A stretch of DNA of 64,000 nucleotides, taken from NCBI RefSeq assembly GCF_006384255.1, contig NZ_VCED01000006.1, positions 886 through 64,885 on the forward strand, in the 5' to 3' direction. The notes beneath the pieces are model-generated. The model searched no databases. It had not been told where the DNA came from and saw nothing but the letters and a program-made list of their open reading frames with translations. The first letter of the stretch is position 1, and the number at the start of each line of letters is the position of its first letter. Shown piece by piece: positions 17,402 to 28,540 of the stretch. The stretch is from Haemophilus seminalis. GTDB lineage: Bacteria > Pseudomonadota > Gammaproteobacteria > Enterobacterales > Pasteurellaceae. The translations under genes were made by a program, and so were the position numbers.

Positions 17402-18100
17402 TTATTTATCAATTCGATTTTTTATTGCAAGGAGCAAGCCTAATCCTATAAATGCGCCTGGAGGCAAAATGAAAAGTAAAAAACTACTGTCTGTATGGTA
17501 AATATGGAGCGTTAAAAATTTCGCTTGTTCGCCGAATAGATTTTCGATGCCATCAAAAATCGTACCTTGTCCAATGATTTCACGCAATGCGCCAAGTACT
17601 GTCAAGCTAAGCGCCATCCCTAATCCCATTGAGAAACCATCCCAAACTGAATGGAGTAAGCTGTTTTTTGAGGCGAACGCCTCTGCTCGACCAATCACAA
17701 TACAGTTGGTAACGATGAGTGGAATAAAAATCCCAAGTGATTGATAAAGCGTATAAGTGTAAGCATTCATTAAAAGTTGAACGACAGTTACAGTTGTCGC
17801 AATAATCATCACGTAGATTGGAATGCGGATTTCATTTGGAATATATTTACGGAAAAGCGAAATGACCGTATTTGTGCAAGTGAGCACAAGCATTGTCGCT
17901 AACCCCAATCCAAGAGCGTTGGTGGCGGTGCTAGACACCGCTAAAAGCGGACAAAGCCCGAGAAGTTGGACAACCGCAGGATTATTTTTCCAAATTCCTT
18001 GAGCAAAGATTTCTTTCCACATGGATTTTTGTTGATTTTCAACCGCACTTTCTATCTGTTCATCTTCAAGTGCGGTATTTTTTTCAGTTAAATCTGTCAT
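17402..18100 (-). CDS. rnfE: Rnf/Rsx electron transport complex subunit E
   Basis: 232 residues, integral membrane subunit related to RnfA and NqrD/NqrE, with about six helices after a ~35-residue cytoplasmic tail. Conserved patches include [13 protein letters not shown] and [14 protein letters not shown]; family members provide cysteines for an intramembrane Fe-S centre shared with RnfA. It is the last rnf gene, 1 nt after rnfG and abutting nth. The complex moves electrons between NADH and ferredoxin-like carriers coupled to an ion gradient, and in enterics reduces SoxR. Confidence 0.96.
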   Translation of the reverse strand: MTDLTEKNTALEDEQIESAVENQQKSMWKEIFAQGIWKNNPAVVQLLGLCPLLAVSSTATNALGLGLATMLVLTCTNTVISLFRKYIPNEIRIPIYVMIIATTVTVVQLLMNAYTYTLYQSLGIFIPLIVTNCIVIGRAEAFASKNSLLHSVWDGFSMGLGMALSLTVLGALREIIGQGTIFDGIENLFGEQAKFLTLHIYHTDSSFLLFILPPGAFIGLGLLLAIKNRIDK

Positions 18101-18101
18101 A

Positions 18102-18725
18102 TTATTTCATTTGTGTTGAAAGCTGTTGTAACAAGGCTTGGTTATTCAGCATGATTAATGTTGATCGTTTAGTTTGATTAACCACTGCGCGAGGTGTAAT
18201 GGTTGCACCAGAAAATTGATCAAATTTTCCACCATCTTTTTTTACCGCCCATTCGCTTAAATTATGCTCATTAATCGACTGATGAGTGAAATTTAAAATC
18301 CAGTTGGAAATACGAAGTTCAATTTTATCGCCTAAGCCAGGTGTTTCATGGTGTTCAATGACTCGCACGCCTAACACTTCACCTTTCGGATCTAATCCCA
18401 CAAGCAAGCGAATATCACCAGAATACCCATCCGGTGCGGTGGTTTCATAGGCATAGGCAGAAACATTTCCATCTTTTTTCGCAAAATAAATTTTCTGAAT
18501 GCCCACCAAATTTTTATCTTGAGGAATAACCGCACTTTCTAGCAAATTATTATTGAAATAATCTTGTGGAATGACCTGTAAAAGCAATTCTCGTTGTTGT
18601 GCCGCCATCACTGCGTCAATTTTATCTTTTGTTAGAAAAAAAATACCCGCTGAAATGGCTGTGCAGAGTAGGGCGACAAAGCCTAACAATATCCCGTAAC
18701 GCGATGTAATTTTTACTGTGCCCAT
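18102..18725 (-). CDS. rnfG: Rnf/Rsx electron transport complex subunit G (covalent FMN)
   Basis: 207 residues from ATG at 18725, which shares one base with the rnfD stop (TAATG); the longer open frame would run back into rnfD. One N-terminal membrane helix (about 9-30) precedes a periplasmic FMN-binding domain. The motif SGATITP (threonine about residue 175) is where FMN attaches by a phosphodiester bond, a job done by ApbE-type flavin transferases. It works with RnfD in moving electrons across the membrane. Confidence 0.96.
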   Translation of the reverse strand: MGTVKITSRYGILLGFVALLCTAISAGIFFLTKDKIDAVMAAQQRELLLQVIPQDYFNNNLLESAVIPQDKNLVGIQKIYFAKKDGNVSAYAYETTAPDGYSGDIRLLVGLDPKGEVLGVRVIEHHETPGLGDKIELRISNWILNFTHQSINEHNLSEWAVKKDGGKFDQFSGATITPRAVVNQTKRSTLIMLNNQALLQQLSTQMK

Positions 18726-19801
18726 TATTTTTTCCCTTTTGTTGGATAACCAGATACTCGAGGACGTGTGTAATGATCGATAAGTGGAACGCAAATATTA
18801 CTTAATAAAATTGCGAATGCTACACCATCTGGAAAGTTTCCATGATAGCGAATGAGATAGACAAATACCCCCACTAATGCGCCAAAAATAATTTTTCCTC
18901 GTGGTGTAATGGAGGCTGTGACAGGATCTGTCGCAATAAAAAATGCGCCAAACATCATTGCTCCACTAACCAGTTGGCTGATCGCACTTAAATGCGTGAA
19001 GCCAGTAAAAGCAGTCACAGTGGCTAAACAGAAAAAGGTGACGAGCATCGCCACTGGAATTTGCCAATGAATGACACGTTTTAAAATAAGGAAAACTCCG
19101 CCCACTAAGAAAGCCACGTTGACTTGCCACCATCCTTGAGCAAAGTCGGTTCCATTACCCATAAAAATCGGAAGTTTAATTAACTCATAAAAATCATTTA
19201 ATTGAGTGTGACTCTTATAGAAAATTTTTGCGCTATCCAAAGGCGTTGCTTGGGTGATGCCATCAATATTATGTGTAAGTTGTGAAAGCGTAAATCCATC
19301 AGTGGTTAAACCTGAAAATATTAATGAAAATGCATCTGAAAAAGTCGGTGGTTCCTGTAATAAATTAATTGGTGGCATCCAAGTTGTCATTTGTAACGGG
19401 AATGAAATTAAAAGAATTACATAGCCAATCATTGCTGGATTAAATGGATTTTGCCCTAAACCACCATAAACCTGTTTACCTAATAAAACCGCACAGAGTG
19501 TTCCAATGATGATGATCCAATAAGGCGCATAAGGTGGAATAGCCATCGCCAAAATTAAAGCAGTCAGGGATACGCTGAAATCTGAAAGATAATTTAGCGG
19601 TTTTTTACTACGTAATTTTATTGCAATAAATTCCGCAATGATAGCTGTACCAATGGCTAATACAGATTGGAGCACCACGCCAAATCCAAAATAATAAATT
19701 TGCGTGAAAAAAGCTGGCATCATTGCCAACATTACCCAAAACATAATACGCGCTGTGAGTTTCCCCGAATGAGTATGAGGAGAGCTAACCATTTTAAACA
19801 T
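18725..19801 (-). CDS. rnfD: Rnf/Rsx electron transport complex subunit D
   Basis: 358 residues, polytopic (about nine to ten helices), homologous to NqrB. The motif DGITQATPL places the FMN-bearing threonine near residue 186, close to the position known in E. coli RsxD. It starts 4 nt after the rnfC stop and overlaps rnfG by one base. FATDPVTAS and a [10 protein letters not shown] segment late in the protein are typical of the family. Confidence 0.96.
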   Translation of the reverse strand: MFKMVSSPHTHSGKLTARIMFWVMLAMMPAFFTQIYYFGFGVVLQSVLAIGTAIIAEFIAIKLRSKKPLNYLSDFSVSLTALILAMAIPPYAPYWIIIIGTLCAVLLGKQVYGGLGQNPFNPAMIGYVILLISFPLQMTTWMPPINLLQEPPTFSDAFSLIFSGLTTDGFTLSQLTHNIDGITQATPLDSAKIFYKSHTQLNDFYELIKLPIFMGNGTDFAQGWWQVNVAFLVGGVFLILKRVIHWQIPVAMLVTFFCLATVTAFTGFTHLSAISQLVSGAMMFGAFFIATDPVTASITPRGKIIFGALVGVFVYLIRYHGNFPDGVAFAILLSNICVPLIDHYTRPRVSGYPTKGKK

Positions 19802-19805
19802 TATT

Positions 19806-22178
19806 TTATTCCTGATTATTTTCTAATGTTGCTTGTGTTTTTGCCAATTTCTTTGCTTTTGCTCTAGCAATGGCCGCAGCTACAGCCGCCTTTTTCGGAT
19901 CAAGTGCAGTTGAATTTTCTTCTGTCTTTTCTACCGTACTTTCTATAGCTTGAGTGCTTAGAACTGATTCTGTAGTCCCATTCACTTGCGCAAGTTTTTT
20001 TGCTTTTGCACGAGCAATCGCAGCGGCTACCGCCGCTTTTTTCGGATCGAGTGCGGTTGAATTTTCTTCTGTTTTTTCTACCGCACTTTCTACGGCTTGA
20101 GTGCTTGGAACTGATTCTGTTGTTCCCGCTTGTGCAAGTTTTTTTGCTTTTGCTCGAGCAATAGCAGCAGCTACGGCTGCTTTTTTCGGATCAAGTGCGG
20201 TTGAATTTTCTTCTGTTTTTTCTACCGCACTTTCTACGGTTTGAATATTTGAGACTGATTCAGTGGTTCCATTCGCTTGCGCAAGTTTTTTTGCTTTTGC
20301 ACGAGCAATCGCTGCAGCTACCGCCGCTTTTTTCGGATCAAGTGCGGTTGAATTTTCGTCTGTTTTTTCTACCGCACTTTCTATGGCTTGAGTGTTTGGA
20401 ACTGATTCAGCGGTTTCATTTGCTTGTGCAAGTTTTTTCGCTTTTGCTCGAGCAAGTGCGGCTGCAACTGCTGCTTTTTTCGCATCGGTTGGTTGAGTTT
20501 GTTGTTCTTGATTTTCGACTTGAGATTCCGCTTGCTGACGAGCCAGACGACGAGCTTTACGTTGTGCCATTAAATCCGTGTTATCAGGTAAAACTTCCCC
20601 TTTTTCTGAGGTGATCGTTTTAACTTGTATTGATTCTGTTTCATTGGCTTTTTTCGCTTTCAAGCGTTCTAGCGCTGCTTTAACAGGATCTTCACCTTTG
20701 GTTTGCGCTAATTCTTCACGACGTGCTTCTGCTGCACGTTGTGAACGTGCTTTACGCTCTTGTTCTTCACGTTCCATTCGCACTTGTTTCGCTTCAAAGC
20801 GAATTTTGGCTTCATCTGATTTTTTCTGTTTTTCTTTTATTTGCCAAATTTTTGCTTTTTCTTGGCGGAAATATTGAATCAGTGGAATATGGCTTGGGCA
20901 TACGTAGGCGCAAATCCCGCACTCGATACAATCTTTGAGGGCGTATTCTTCCGATTTTTTGTGATCTTCACTACGCGCAAACCAGTAGAGTTGCTGTGGC
21001 ATCAAGTTGACTGGGCAGGCATCAGAACAGCTAGAACAGCGAATACAAGCTTGTTCGGGCTCTGGTTCTGCATATTCAAAATAGTCTGGTGCAAGCAAGC
21101 AGTTGACAATTTTTGTCACCGGTGCATTGAGGTTGGAAAGTTCCAATCCCATCATTGGGCCACCCGCAAACACTGGGTAACGTTTATCAAATTGATAGCC
21201 TGCGTTCGTCAATACTTGAGAAATTGGTGTACCAAGTCGAACCCAATAATTACCTTTTTCAGGAATTTTATCACCTGTAAGGGTGACGACACGTTCAATT
21301 AAAGGTTCGTCATTTATCACCGCTCTTTTAATTGCAAAGGCTGTACCAACATTATGCATCAGTACGCCAATACTAGAAGAACGCGCACCACTTGGCACTT
21401 CCATTCCTGTAAGCAAATAAATAAGCTGTTTTGCGGCACCCGAAGGATATTTTGTTGGAATCACTCGAATGCTAATGTCATTTGCTCCCTGTAGCGCTTT
21501 GCGGATTGCCTCTATTGCTTCAGGTTTGTTATCTTCAATGGCGATGACTACGTTTTCAGGTCGTAGGATATAACGTAAAATACGAATGCCTTCTATGATT
21601 TCATTGGCGCGTTCACGCATAAGACGATCATCACAAGTGATATAAGGCTCACATTCTGCACCATTGATAATTAAGAGTTTAACTTTTTTCTCTGCTGATT
21701 GAATTTTAGCGGCAGTCGGAAATACTGCACCGCCCAAGCCAGCTATACCAGCTTGATAGATTTTGTTAATGAGTTGTTCTGGCGAGAGTGTTAAAAAATC
21801 ATCAATAGGATTACGTTCTAGCCATTGATCTAACCCATCTGCTTGCAAATGAATTGTAGCTTCATCAAGACCAGACGGATGTGCAGCGACATAAGGTTTA
21901 ATCGATTTAATTGTGCCTGAAGTGGGCGCATGAATGGGTAGCATACGTAAGCCATCGCCTTGCGTTAAAGATTGACCTTTTAATACGTAATCGCCTTCCT
22001 TTACTAAAAGGTTACCTATTGTTCCTGCGTGCTGTTTAAGAGGAATGTAAAAATCCGTAACTAAAGGGTGATAACGTAATGGTTGTGAATTAGATTGTGA
22101 TTTCATTTCAGGCGGATGAATGCCACCTTTGAAATCCCATAATTTACCGGAATTGAAACGAGATAATACGTCCGCCAT
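19806..22178 (-). CDS. rnfC: Rnf/Rsx electron transport complex subunit C
   Basis: 790 residues, longer than compact RnfC proteins because of a repeat-rich tail. Order: an N-terminal barrel-sandwich part ([11 protein letters not shown]), a flavin- and NADH-binding region with [12 protein letters not shown] (about 147) and [10 protein letters not shown] (about 172), a SLBB-like segment, two 4Fe-4S motifs ([12 protein letters not shown] about 380; [12 protein letters not shown] about 419), a charged helix, then five tandem repeats of ~49 residues. RnfC is the NADH-oxidising face of the complex. It starts immediately after the rnfB stop. Confidence 0.96.
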   Translation of the reverse strand: MADVLSRFNSGKLWDFKGGIHPPEMKSQSNSQPLRYHPLVTDFYIPLKQHAGTIGNLLVKEGDYVLKGQSLTQGDGLRMLPIHAPTSGTIKSIKPYVAAHPSGLDEATIHLQADGLDQWLERNPIDDFLTLSPEQLINKIYQAGIAGLGGAVFPTAAKIQSAEKKVKLLIINGAECEPYITCDDRLMRERANEIIEGIRILRYILRPENVVIAIEDNKPEAIEAIRKALQGANDISIRVIPTKYPSGAAKQLIYLLTGMEVPSGARSSSIGVLMHNVGTAFAIKRAVINDEPLIERVVTLTGDKIPEKGNYWVRLGTPISQVLTNAGYQFDKRYPVFAGGPMMGLELSNLNAPVTKIVNCLLAPDYFEYAEPEPEQACIRCSSCSDACPVNLMPQQLYWFARSEDHKKSEEYALKDCIECGICAYVCPSHIPLIQYFRQEKAKIWQIKEKQKKSDEAKIRFEAKQVRMEREEQERKARSQRAAEARREELAQTKGEDPVKAALERLKAKKANETESIQVKTITSEKGEVLPDNTDLMAQRKARRLARQQAESQVENQEQQTQPTDAKKAAVAAALARAKAKKLAQANETAESVPNTQAIESAVEKTDENSTALDPKKAAVAAAIARAKAKKLAQANGTTESVSNIQTVESAVEKTEENSTALDPKKAAVAAAIARAKAKKLAQAGTTESVPSTQAVESAVEKTEENSTALDPKKAAVAAAIARAKAKKLAQVNGTTESVLSTQAIESTVEKTEENSTALDPKKAAVAAAIARAKAKKLAKTQATLENNQE
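19809..20480 (-). repeat. Five ~147-bp tandem repeats in the 3' part of rnfC, carrying uptake sequences
   Basis: Residues 567-790 of RnfC comprise four repeats of 49, 49, 48 and 49 residues plus a partial fifth. Each repeat begins [19 protein letters not shown] and ends STALDP. At DNA level the units hold paired, oppositely oriented uptake words (for example AAGTGCGGT at 20193-20201 and ACCGCACTT at 20225-20233), degenerate in the last unit. Copy number is likely to vary between strains. Confidence 0.88.
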
Positions 22179-22760
22179 TTATTCCCCCACAACCAATTTT
22201 TTCTCAGTGCCATTTACATTCATTACTGGAATGACTAATTTTGCATCAAACTTCCAATCCCAATTATCGATATTTTTTTTCACGGGAATCATTGATATAC
22301 AATCTGTCGGGCAGGGCGCGACGCAAAGTTCACAACCTGTACAGAGATCTGGAATGATTGTATGCATGAATTTATTTGTACCAATAATAGAATCGACAGG
22401 ACAGGCTTGAATGCATTTTGTGCAGCCAATACACATATTTTCATCAATAAAAGCGACTTTCTCGATAGGTTCTTCTACACCGTCCATTGCTGGTACATCA
22501 ACACCTAAAATCTCTGCGATTTTTACGATGGTAGGTTGACCTCCAGGAATACATTTTGTGATTTCATCTCCATTGCAAATAGCTTCAGCGTATGGTTTGC
22601 AGCCAGGATAACCACATTGTCCACATTGGCTTTGTGGCAAAATAGAATCAATTTTTTCCACAATGGGATCAGCTTCAACTTTGAGTTTAAGTGAAGCAAA
22701 GCCTAAAATCGCACCGAAAATTAAAGCGAGTAAAGTGATTATGATGAATAGAAGGGTCAT
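22179..22760 (-). CDS. rnfB: Rnf/Rsx electron transport complex subunit B (ferredoxin subunit)
   Basis: 193 residues. An N-terminal membrane anchor (residues 1-25) precedes a four-cysteine cluster domain (CGQCGYPGC with upstream and downstream cysteines, about 47-70), then two ferredoxin motifs, [14 protein letters not shown] (about 113) and [14 protein letters not shown] (about 143). It relays electrons through several Fe-S clusters between soluble carriers and RnfC or the membrane part. The ATG at 22760 shares a base with the stop of a 27-codon ORF upstream (TAATG). Confidence 0.96.
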   Translation of the reverse strand: MTLLFIIITLLALIFGAILGFASLKLKVEADPIVEKIDSILPQSQCGQCGYPGCKPYAEAICNGDEITKCIPGGQPTIVKIAEILGVDVPAMDGVEEPIEKVAFIDENMCIGCTKCIQACPVDSIIGTNKFMHTIIPDLCTGCELCVAPCPTDCISMIPVKKNIDNWDWKFDAKLVIPVMNVNGTEKKLVVGE

Positions 22761-22843
22761 TATTTCTTTCTTTTTCCTGAAAAATACTGAGAGAACCCAA
22801 TAAATAAAATCAAAATGGTAATAGCCATTAAAAGATAGATCAT
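22760..22843 (-). CDS. Candidate 27-residue single-pass membrane peptide between rnfA and rnfB
   Basis: ATG at 22843, 4 nt after the rnfA stop; TAA at 22762-22760 overlapping the rnfB ATG as TAATG. The peptide starts [17 protein letters not shown], a clear hydrophobic helix, and ends in a basic tail SGKRKK, so the C-terminus should face the cytoplasm. GAAG precedes the start. It fills the gap exactly and repeats the coupling style seen at rnfD-rnfG. It may be a small accessory subunit of the Rnf complex or merely a coupling leader for rnfB. I do not recognise a named family. Confidence 0.6.
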   Translation of the reverse strand: MIYLLMAITILILFIGFSQYFSGKRKK

Positions 22844-22847
22844 TTTA

Positions 22848-23507
<660 letters not shown>

Positions 23508-23517
23508 CTACTATTTA

Positions 23518-25650
23518 TCAGTATTCTTTGTGAAAATAACCATAAAAAGCGGGCAATAATTGTGTGATTAAATTTAGCTGCTGATAAGGCAAGCTAAATG
23601 CTGTGCGATCTTGTTCTGTCATTTCCTGTTTCTCTAACTCCTTTAGGTGGGTTTCAATGTTTTTTTGGAGTTTTGCAAATATATCTGGCGGTATTTTTTC
23701 GATATTTTCAAGAGAATAAATAATTTTTTTGGCAACAGGATAGAAACCAGATAAAAATTGTGTAGTTTGTTGTAGAGTATTCATTTTTTCACGATAGGAA
23801 CCTAGCGCAGAAATATAACTTAATAAGGAATAATTCAGTTTAAGTAAATCAAACCCTTGTTGTAAAAATGCTTTGTATTTTTCAGGTTCATTATTCATGT
23901 TTGAAAGTGTTGTACTAAGTGCTGCTGCATATTGATGTGCATTACGACGAGCAATGCGATACTTTAGATCATCACTTTTACCAAATTGTAGTTGACTAAT
24001 AATATGTAAAAGATAAGTTGCATCACTTTGAATCGCTTTATGGCTAACTTTATCTAATTGTAAATATTTCCAATCAGGCCATAAATAAGAAACAGCAAAC
24101 CATGAGATAGCCGAACCTAGTAATGTATCAAGTAAACGAGGTATGAGTGCAGCTGAAGTATTAAAACCCATAACATCAAAGCTTAACAAGACCTGTAATG
24201 TGATAAAAAAGGTAGAGAAGCTGTAATTATTACTGCGAAAGAAGAAAAATAGTGTACTAGTAAGGACTACAAGACCCAGCTTAAGTTCTAAGGTTGGATT
24301 AAAATAGGGTAAAAGCGATCCTATCACCACGCCAAGAAAAGTGCCGATAATCCGCTGGCGTAAACGTGTTTTGGTGGCAGAATAGTTTGGTTGGCAGACA
24401 AAGACAGCGGTGAGTAAAATCCAATAACCAAGATTAAATTGGAAAAACTCTACGATGACACAGCATAAAAAAACCACTATTGATAAACGTATTGCATGGC
24501 GAAAGAGTTGAGATTCAAAGGTAAAGTGGCTAAAAATTGCAGTAGAGATATTTTTTAAGCCTGTAATTTGATCCGTATGAATTCTTGCTAAATGATCAGC
24601 ATCATCTGTTTCTTGGGTAAGTTGTCGAAGTTGCCAGTTAATACTTTGCAAGTTGTCTAGTAGGGTCTGAATCTCAATAAGCTGATCTTTATCATAGATG
24701 TGTTGTTCTCGATATAGCTGGAAGGAGTGCAATGTACCCGATAGTGCGCGTTCAACCCGTTCATTGAATTGATAGTTTTTATTTTGGCGTAAACTCGTTG
24801 TTACTTCTCGGCAAGATTGTGCTTGTAATTCTAGTAGGCGCTGAATGCGAAAAATTAAGTCTGTATTTTTTAGTTTTTCAGTAATTTGCTGATAATCAAA
24901 ATGAGTAGAATTTACACGTTCATGAATATCTTGCGCAGCAAAATAATAGCGGAGCATTCGTTGTGTGCGAGGATGTCGATGTTGACCACGAATACGATAG
25001 AATAGTGCTGTACGAACAACATTAAATGCAGAAACTACATTTGCATTTTTCATAGCGAAATTAAGATGTTTTTTTTCTATTTCATTTATTTCATCGGGAT
25101 CAAAAAAATAAGATTTGGCATCTAAGTAATCACCTAGCGCACAGAAAGCTTTAGCAACACTTTCTTGTACGGGACGATTGGGAAAGAATAAGTAGACAAT
25201 GAGTGTTATTACACTATAAAGTAGTGTACCGCATAGAATCATGACAGGGTTGATAAACCATTCATGTATTTCAGGCGTATAGGTTAGCGTAGTATAAAGT
25301 GCCACAACTAGTGTACCAAATGCAATGGTACTATAGCGTTGCCCAACAGCACCTATCATAGTAAAAATAAATGTAAGCGCAGTCATCAAGGCAATATATT
25401 GTATTGGCTTACCGATATTTAATTGGACAATAAAGGATGAAATAGAGAAAGCTATCAATGTATAAAAGACATTTTTTAAACGCCCAGTTAAACGATTGTC
25501 TAAATCAACTAATCCTCCTGCAATAATACCTAGAATTAAAGGCATAGACTGTTGAGAGATATTAAATGCCCATACGCTAATTGCGGCAATATTTACAGCA
25601 ATAAAAATAGGAATGGAAGCAATCACTTTAGCATTTAACCAGTTGTTCAT
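23518..25650 (-). CDS. yccS: YccS/YhfK-family (FUSC-type) inner membrane protein
   Basis: 710 residues with two hydrophobic blocks, about 12-160 and 385-510, each of about six helices, separated by a long helical cytoplasmic region and followed by a ~200-residue cytoplasmic tail. The second block holds LNLGYWILLTAVFVCQPNYS, typical of the fusaric acid resistance-like superfamily. Function in Haemophilus is unknown; relatives are proposed aromatic-acid efflux proteins. AAGGATGA precedes the ATG. It lies downstream of a terminator after the DUF2057 gene. Confidence 0.88.
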   Translation of the reverse strand: MNNWLNAKVIASIPIFIAVNIAAISVWAFNISQQSMPLILGIIAGGLVDLDNRLTGRLKNVFYTLIAFSISSFIVQLNIGKPIQYIALMTALTFIFTMIGAVGQRYSTIAFGTLVVALYTTLTYTPEIHEWFINPVMILCGTLLYSVITLIVYLFFPNRPVQESVAKAFCALGDYLDAKSYFFDPDEINEIEKKHLNFAMKNANVVSAFNVVRTALFYRIRGQHRHPRTQRMLRYYFAAQDIHERVNSTHFDYQQITEKLKNTDLIFRIQRLLELQAQSCREVTTSLRQNKNYQFNERVERALSGTLHSFQLYREQHIYDKDQLIEIQTLLDNLQSINWQLRQLTQETDDADHLARIHTDQITGLKNISTAIFSHFTFESQLFRHAIRLSIVVFLCCVIVEFFQFNLGYWILLTAVFVCQPNYSATKTRLRQRIIGTFLGVVIGSLLPYFNPTLELKLGLVVLTSTLFFFFRSNNYSFSTFFITLQVLLSFDVMGFNTSAALIPRLLDTLLGSAISWFAVSYLWPDWKYLQLDKVSHKAIQSDATYLLHIISQLQFGKSDDLKYRIARRNAHQYAAALSTTLSNMNNEPEKYKAFLQQGFDLLKLNYSLLSYISALGSYREKMNTLQQTTQFLSGFYPVAKKIIYSLENIEKIPPDIFAKLQKNIETHLKELEKQEMTEQDRTAFSLPYQQLNLITQLLPAFYGYFHKEY

Positions 25651-25672
25651 TATTCATCCTTATTACAATAGA

Positions 25673-25698
25673 AAAAGTGAGCAGCAAGGCTCACTTTT
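25673..25698 (-). terminator. Terminator of the DUF2057 gene
   Basis: AAAAGTGAGC (25673-25682) and GCTCACTTTT (25689-25698) form a 10-bp stem; on the minus strand it is followed by CTTTTTC-like T-rich sequence. Confidence 0.75.
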
Positions 25699-25751
25699 AT
25701 TATCTATATAAGCGCACTCAAACATCAAAGCTTTTTGAACGAGATAATGCA

Positions 25752-26420
25752 TTAATTGTGGGATTTTGCCCAGTTTAAGAAACGTATTTGGGTTTCCTTA
25801 TCTGCTTGTTGGAACCAGTATTGAAGTTGCTGTTCTGCAACATTCTCACCTTGAACAACAACTTTCCCTTTGTTTATTTTAGCATTGCTTGCAGAAGCAA
25901 CTGGCATTGTGGTTGGTATTGCTGCAGTCGAAAATGCTGCAACAGATGCGGTTGCACCTGAGGCATTATATGTAGAAAGATCGTTTACCACGTTTGCACT
26001 AGGGAATAAACCCTCTTGTTTTAAAACATCTACTTTCGCTGCAATAGTATTACCTGATTTGCTAGTAATATTAATTGTTGGTGTACTATTAAATTTTTCA
26101 CCTTCGGAACGGCTACGGATTGAAGGTGCAGAGATAGTAATATCTTCTGGGGAACCTTTGAATGTAACAATGATAGGACTAGATTCAAATAAAGATTGAT
26201 TAGAACCTGAACCAACAATATCACCTAAACGAACAACTACTTGATGTGTTTCAGTATCATTGATGTTAAACGATTTTGTTTCTTTTAATAATGCTTTTGA
26301 TGCTTTTTGTCCATCAATGGCTAAAAACTCAAGATTAGATGACGTCGAAACCATTCCAGCAAAGCTCGTTGAGCTAGCACATAATACTGCTAGGCTTAAT
26401 GCAATAGTGCGTAATTTCAT
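25752..26420 (-). CDS. DUF2057 (UPF0319, YccT-like) secreted protein
   Basis: 222 residues. A signal peptide ends SFAG (about residue 21). The rest resembles the UPF0319/YccT family, with LEFLAIDGQK early and a QQLQYWFQQADKETQIRFLNW-type helical end. Function is not known in Haemophilus; E. coli YccT (CsgI) has been described as a periplasmic inhibitor of curli assembly, but no curli genes are seen here. AAAAGGAGC lies before the ATG. It is divergent from ribH. Confidence 0.85.
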   Translation of the reverse strand: MKLRTIALSLAVLCASSTSFAGMVSTSSNLEFLAIDGQKASKALLKETKSFNINDTETHQVVVRLGDIVGSGSNQSLFESSPIIVTFKGSPEDITISAPSIRSRSEGEKFNSTPTINITSKSGNTIAAKVDVLKQEGLFPSANVVNDLSTYNASGATASVAAFSTAAIPTTMPVASASNAKINKGKVVVQGENVAEQQLQYWFQQADKETQIRFLNWAKSHN

Positions 26421-26576
26421 AATTGCTCCTTTTAATAGATGAAAATTAGAACAACGCCTATGCTATGCTAAATTCACTAAAATGAAAATAAAAAAGTGCG
26501 GTTGGTTTTAAAAAAGTTTTTTTATGCTAGAATTCTCTACCAAATTAACGATAGCGATTTTTTAATAGGAAAAAAT

Positions 26577-27050
26577 ATGAAAGTTTTAGAAGGCTCAGTC
26601 GCAGCACCTAATGCAAAAGTTGCAGTAGCAATTGCTCGTTTTAACAGTTTTATTAATGAAAGTTTATTAGAAGGCGCAATTGATGCATTAAAACGTATCG
26701 GCCAAGTGAAAGATGAAAATATCACTATCGTGCGTGCTCCTGGTGCGTATGAGTTGCCATTAGTTGCTCGTCGTTTAGCTGAAAGTAAAAAATTTGATGC
26801 GATTGTGGCATTAGGCACTGTTATCCGTGGCGGTACTGCGCACTTTGAATATGTAGCAGGGGAAGCAAGCAGCGGTTTAGGAAAAGTTGCAATGGATGCT
26901 GAAATCCCTGTCGCTTTTGGTGTATTAACCACAGAAAATATTGAACAAGCAATTGAACGTGCTGGTACTAAAGCAGGTAATAAAGGTGCAGAAGCAGCCT
27001 TAACTGCACTTGAAATGGTTAATCTTATTCAACAAATTGATGCGGCATAA
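26577..27050 (+). CDS. ribH: 6,7-dimethyl-8-ribityllumazine synthase
   Basis: 157 residues from ATG at 26577, preceded by TAGGAAAAAAT; the open frame upstream has no ribosome binding site. It condenses 5-amino-6-ribitylaminouracil with dihydroxybutanone phosphate, the penultimate step of riboflavin synthesis. Visible: substrate-site segments [28 protein letters not shown] (catalytic histidine in the family) and [14 protein letters not shown]. It is co-directional with nusB 3 nt downstream, a common pairing. Confidence 0.97.
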   Translation: MKVLEGSVAAPNAKVAVAIARFNSFINESLLEGAIDALKRIGQVKDENITIVRAPGAYELPLVARRLAESKKFDAIVALGTVIRGGTAHFEYVAGEASSGLGKVAMDAEIPVAFGVLTTENIEQAIERAGTKAGNKGAEAALTALEMVNLIQQIDAA

Positions 27051-27053
27051 ATC

Positions 27054-27488
27054 ATGACAGAACAAAAACAAGTGAAAAAGCCTTCTGCTCGTCGTCGTGC
27101 GCGTGAATGTACTGTTCAAGCATTGTATTCTTGGGCGGTATCTGGCAATCCTGCAGAACAAGTTGAATTAGCCTTTGTGTTAGATCAAGATATGGATGGG
27201 GTAGATAAACCTTACTTCCGTAAATTATTTCGTCAAACAGTAGAAAATATTGAAACCATTGATTTTTCAATTTCTCCTTATATTGACCGCGCTTTTGATG
27301 ATCTTGATCCTATTGAAACTGCAATTTTGCGTTTGGCCGTTTATGAATTACACTTTGAATTAGATGTGCCATATAAAGTGGTTATCAATGAAGCGATTGA
27401 AGTAGCAAAAGTATTCGGTGCAGATGAAAGCCATAAATATATCAATGGCGTACTTGATAAAATCGCACCAGCATTAGGGCGTAAGTAA
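27054..27488 (+). CDS. nusB: Transcription antitermination factor NusB
   Basis: 144 residues, all-helical. The N-terminus [19 protein letters not shown] matches the RNA-binding face, and the C-terminus contains [16 protein letters not shown] and [11 protein letters not shown], standard for NusB. With NusE it binds boxA RNA and promotes antitermination of rRNA operons. It is coupled to ribH and followed by a strong hairpin. Confidence 0.97.
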   Translation: MTEQKQVKKPSARRRARECTVQALYSWAVSGNPAEQVELAFVLDQDMDGVDKPYFRKLFRQTVENIETIDFSISPYIDRAFDDLDPIETAILRLAVYELHFELDVPYKVVINEAIEVAKVFGADESHKYINGVLDKIAPALGRK

Positions 27489-27506
27489 TCCTTTTAAACT
27501 GAAAAT

Positions 27507-27538
27507 GGCGCGCGTTTTTAACGCGTGCCTTTTCTTTT
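27507..27538 (+). terminator. Terminator after nusB
   Basis: GGCGCGCGTT (27507-27516) pairs with AACGCGTGCC (27520-27529), including one G-U pair, around a 3-nt loop, followed by TTTTCTTTT. It lies shortly before thiL, so it may act as an attenuator. Confidence 0.82.
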
Positions 27539-27553
27539 ATAAGATAGGTGAAA

Positions 27554-28540
27554 ATGGCAATGGGTGAATTTGATTTAATTAAACTATATTTTCAGCCACA
27601 AATATTAGTTGATGATTCCGTTCAATTATCTATTGGTGACGATTGTGCGCTGGTTTCCATGCCAGCGAATTATCAACTTGCCATTACGACCGATACAATG
27701 GTGGAAAATACACATTTTTTACCGACCATTTCGCCTGAAGATTTAGCTTATAAGGCCGTTGCAACAAATTTAAGTGATCTTGCTGCAATGGGGGCACAGC
27801 CAAAATGGGTTTCTCTGGCATTAACTTTGCCAAATGCAGATCAAAATTGGATTTCAGCATTTAGTCAAAGTTTATTGCACACGTTAAAACAATACAACGT
27901 CACATTAATTGGTGGCGATACCACAAAAGGCAACTTATCTATTACGATTACGGCACAAGGTTTTGTCGAAAAAAGTAAATGGATTTGTCGGCATAAAGCG
28001 CAAGTTGGTGATTTAATTTATGTTTCAGGCACTTTAGGCGATAGCGCAGCAGGTTTAACACAAATTTTATCAGGTAAAAGTGCGGTTGATTCTGATGATG
28101 TTTTTCTGCAACAACGTCATCTTAGACCCACACCTAGAATTGAACTTGGGCGGGCGTTAATTGATATTGCTCATGCTGCCATTGATCTTTCCGATGGGGT
28201 AATCTCTGATTTAGGGCATATTCTTGAACGAAGTCAATGTGGTGCTGAAGTTGAACTTACAGCTTTACCTCTTTCATCATCGATTTTAAATAAATATGAT
28301 CGCACTCAAGCAGAACAATTTGCCTTAAGTGGTGGAGAAGATTATGAACTTTGTTTTACCATACCGCCCGAATATAAAAATGAATTAGAATTACGCTTGA
28401 AAAAACTGAACGTGCCTTGTACTTGCATTGGTAAAATCACAGAAAAGTGCAGCGACTTTTCGCCACGTTTTTTACGTGATGGAAAACCTGTGAATATAAC
28501 TTTTTCAAGTGGTTTCGATCATTTTAAGGAATCAACATGA
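27554..28540 (+). CDS. thiL: Thiamine-monophosphate kinase
   Basis: 328 residues from ATG at 27554 (MAMGEFDLIK), with AGG just upstream; a GTG two codons earlier is possible but less well placed. It phosphorylates thiamine monophosphate to the diphosphate coenzyme. Visible PurM-like ATP/Mg motifs: SIGDDCALV, TTDTMVENTHF, ATNLSDLAAMGA, GGDTTKG, DLSDG and ALSGGEDYEL. Its stop overlaps the pgpA start as ATGA. Confidence 0.96.
   Translation: MAMGEFDLIKLYFQPQILVDDSVQLSIGDDCALVSMPANYQLAITTDTMVENTHFLPTISPEDLAYKAVATNLSDLAAMGAQPKWVSLALTLPNADQNWISAFSQSLLHTLKQYNVTLIGGDTTKGNLSITITAQGFVEKSKWICRHKAQVGDLIYVSGTLGDSAAGLTQILSGKSAVDSDDVFLQQRHLRPTPRIELGRALIDIAHAAIDLSDGVISDLGHILERSQCGAEVELTALPLSSSILNKYDRTQAEQFALSGGEDYELCFTIPPEYKNELELRLKKLNVPCTCIGKITEKCSDFSPRFLRDGKPVNITFSSGFDHFKEST

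Noticed and set aside
26421-26576. FMN riboswitch upstream of ribH
   Set aside because: The leader is too short and lacks the conserved RFN helices; only a weak promoter-like region is visible.
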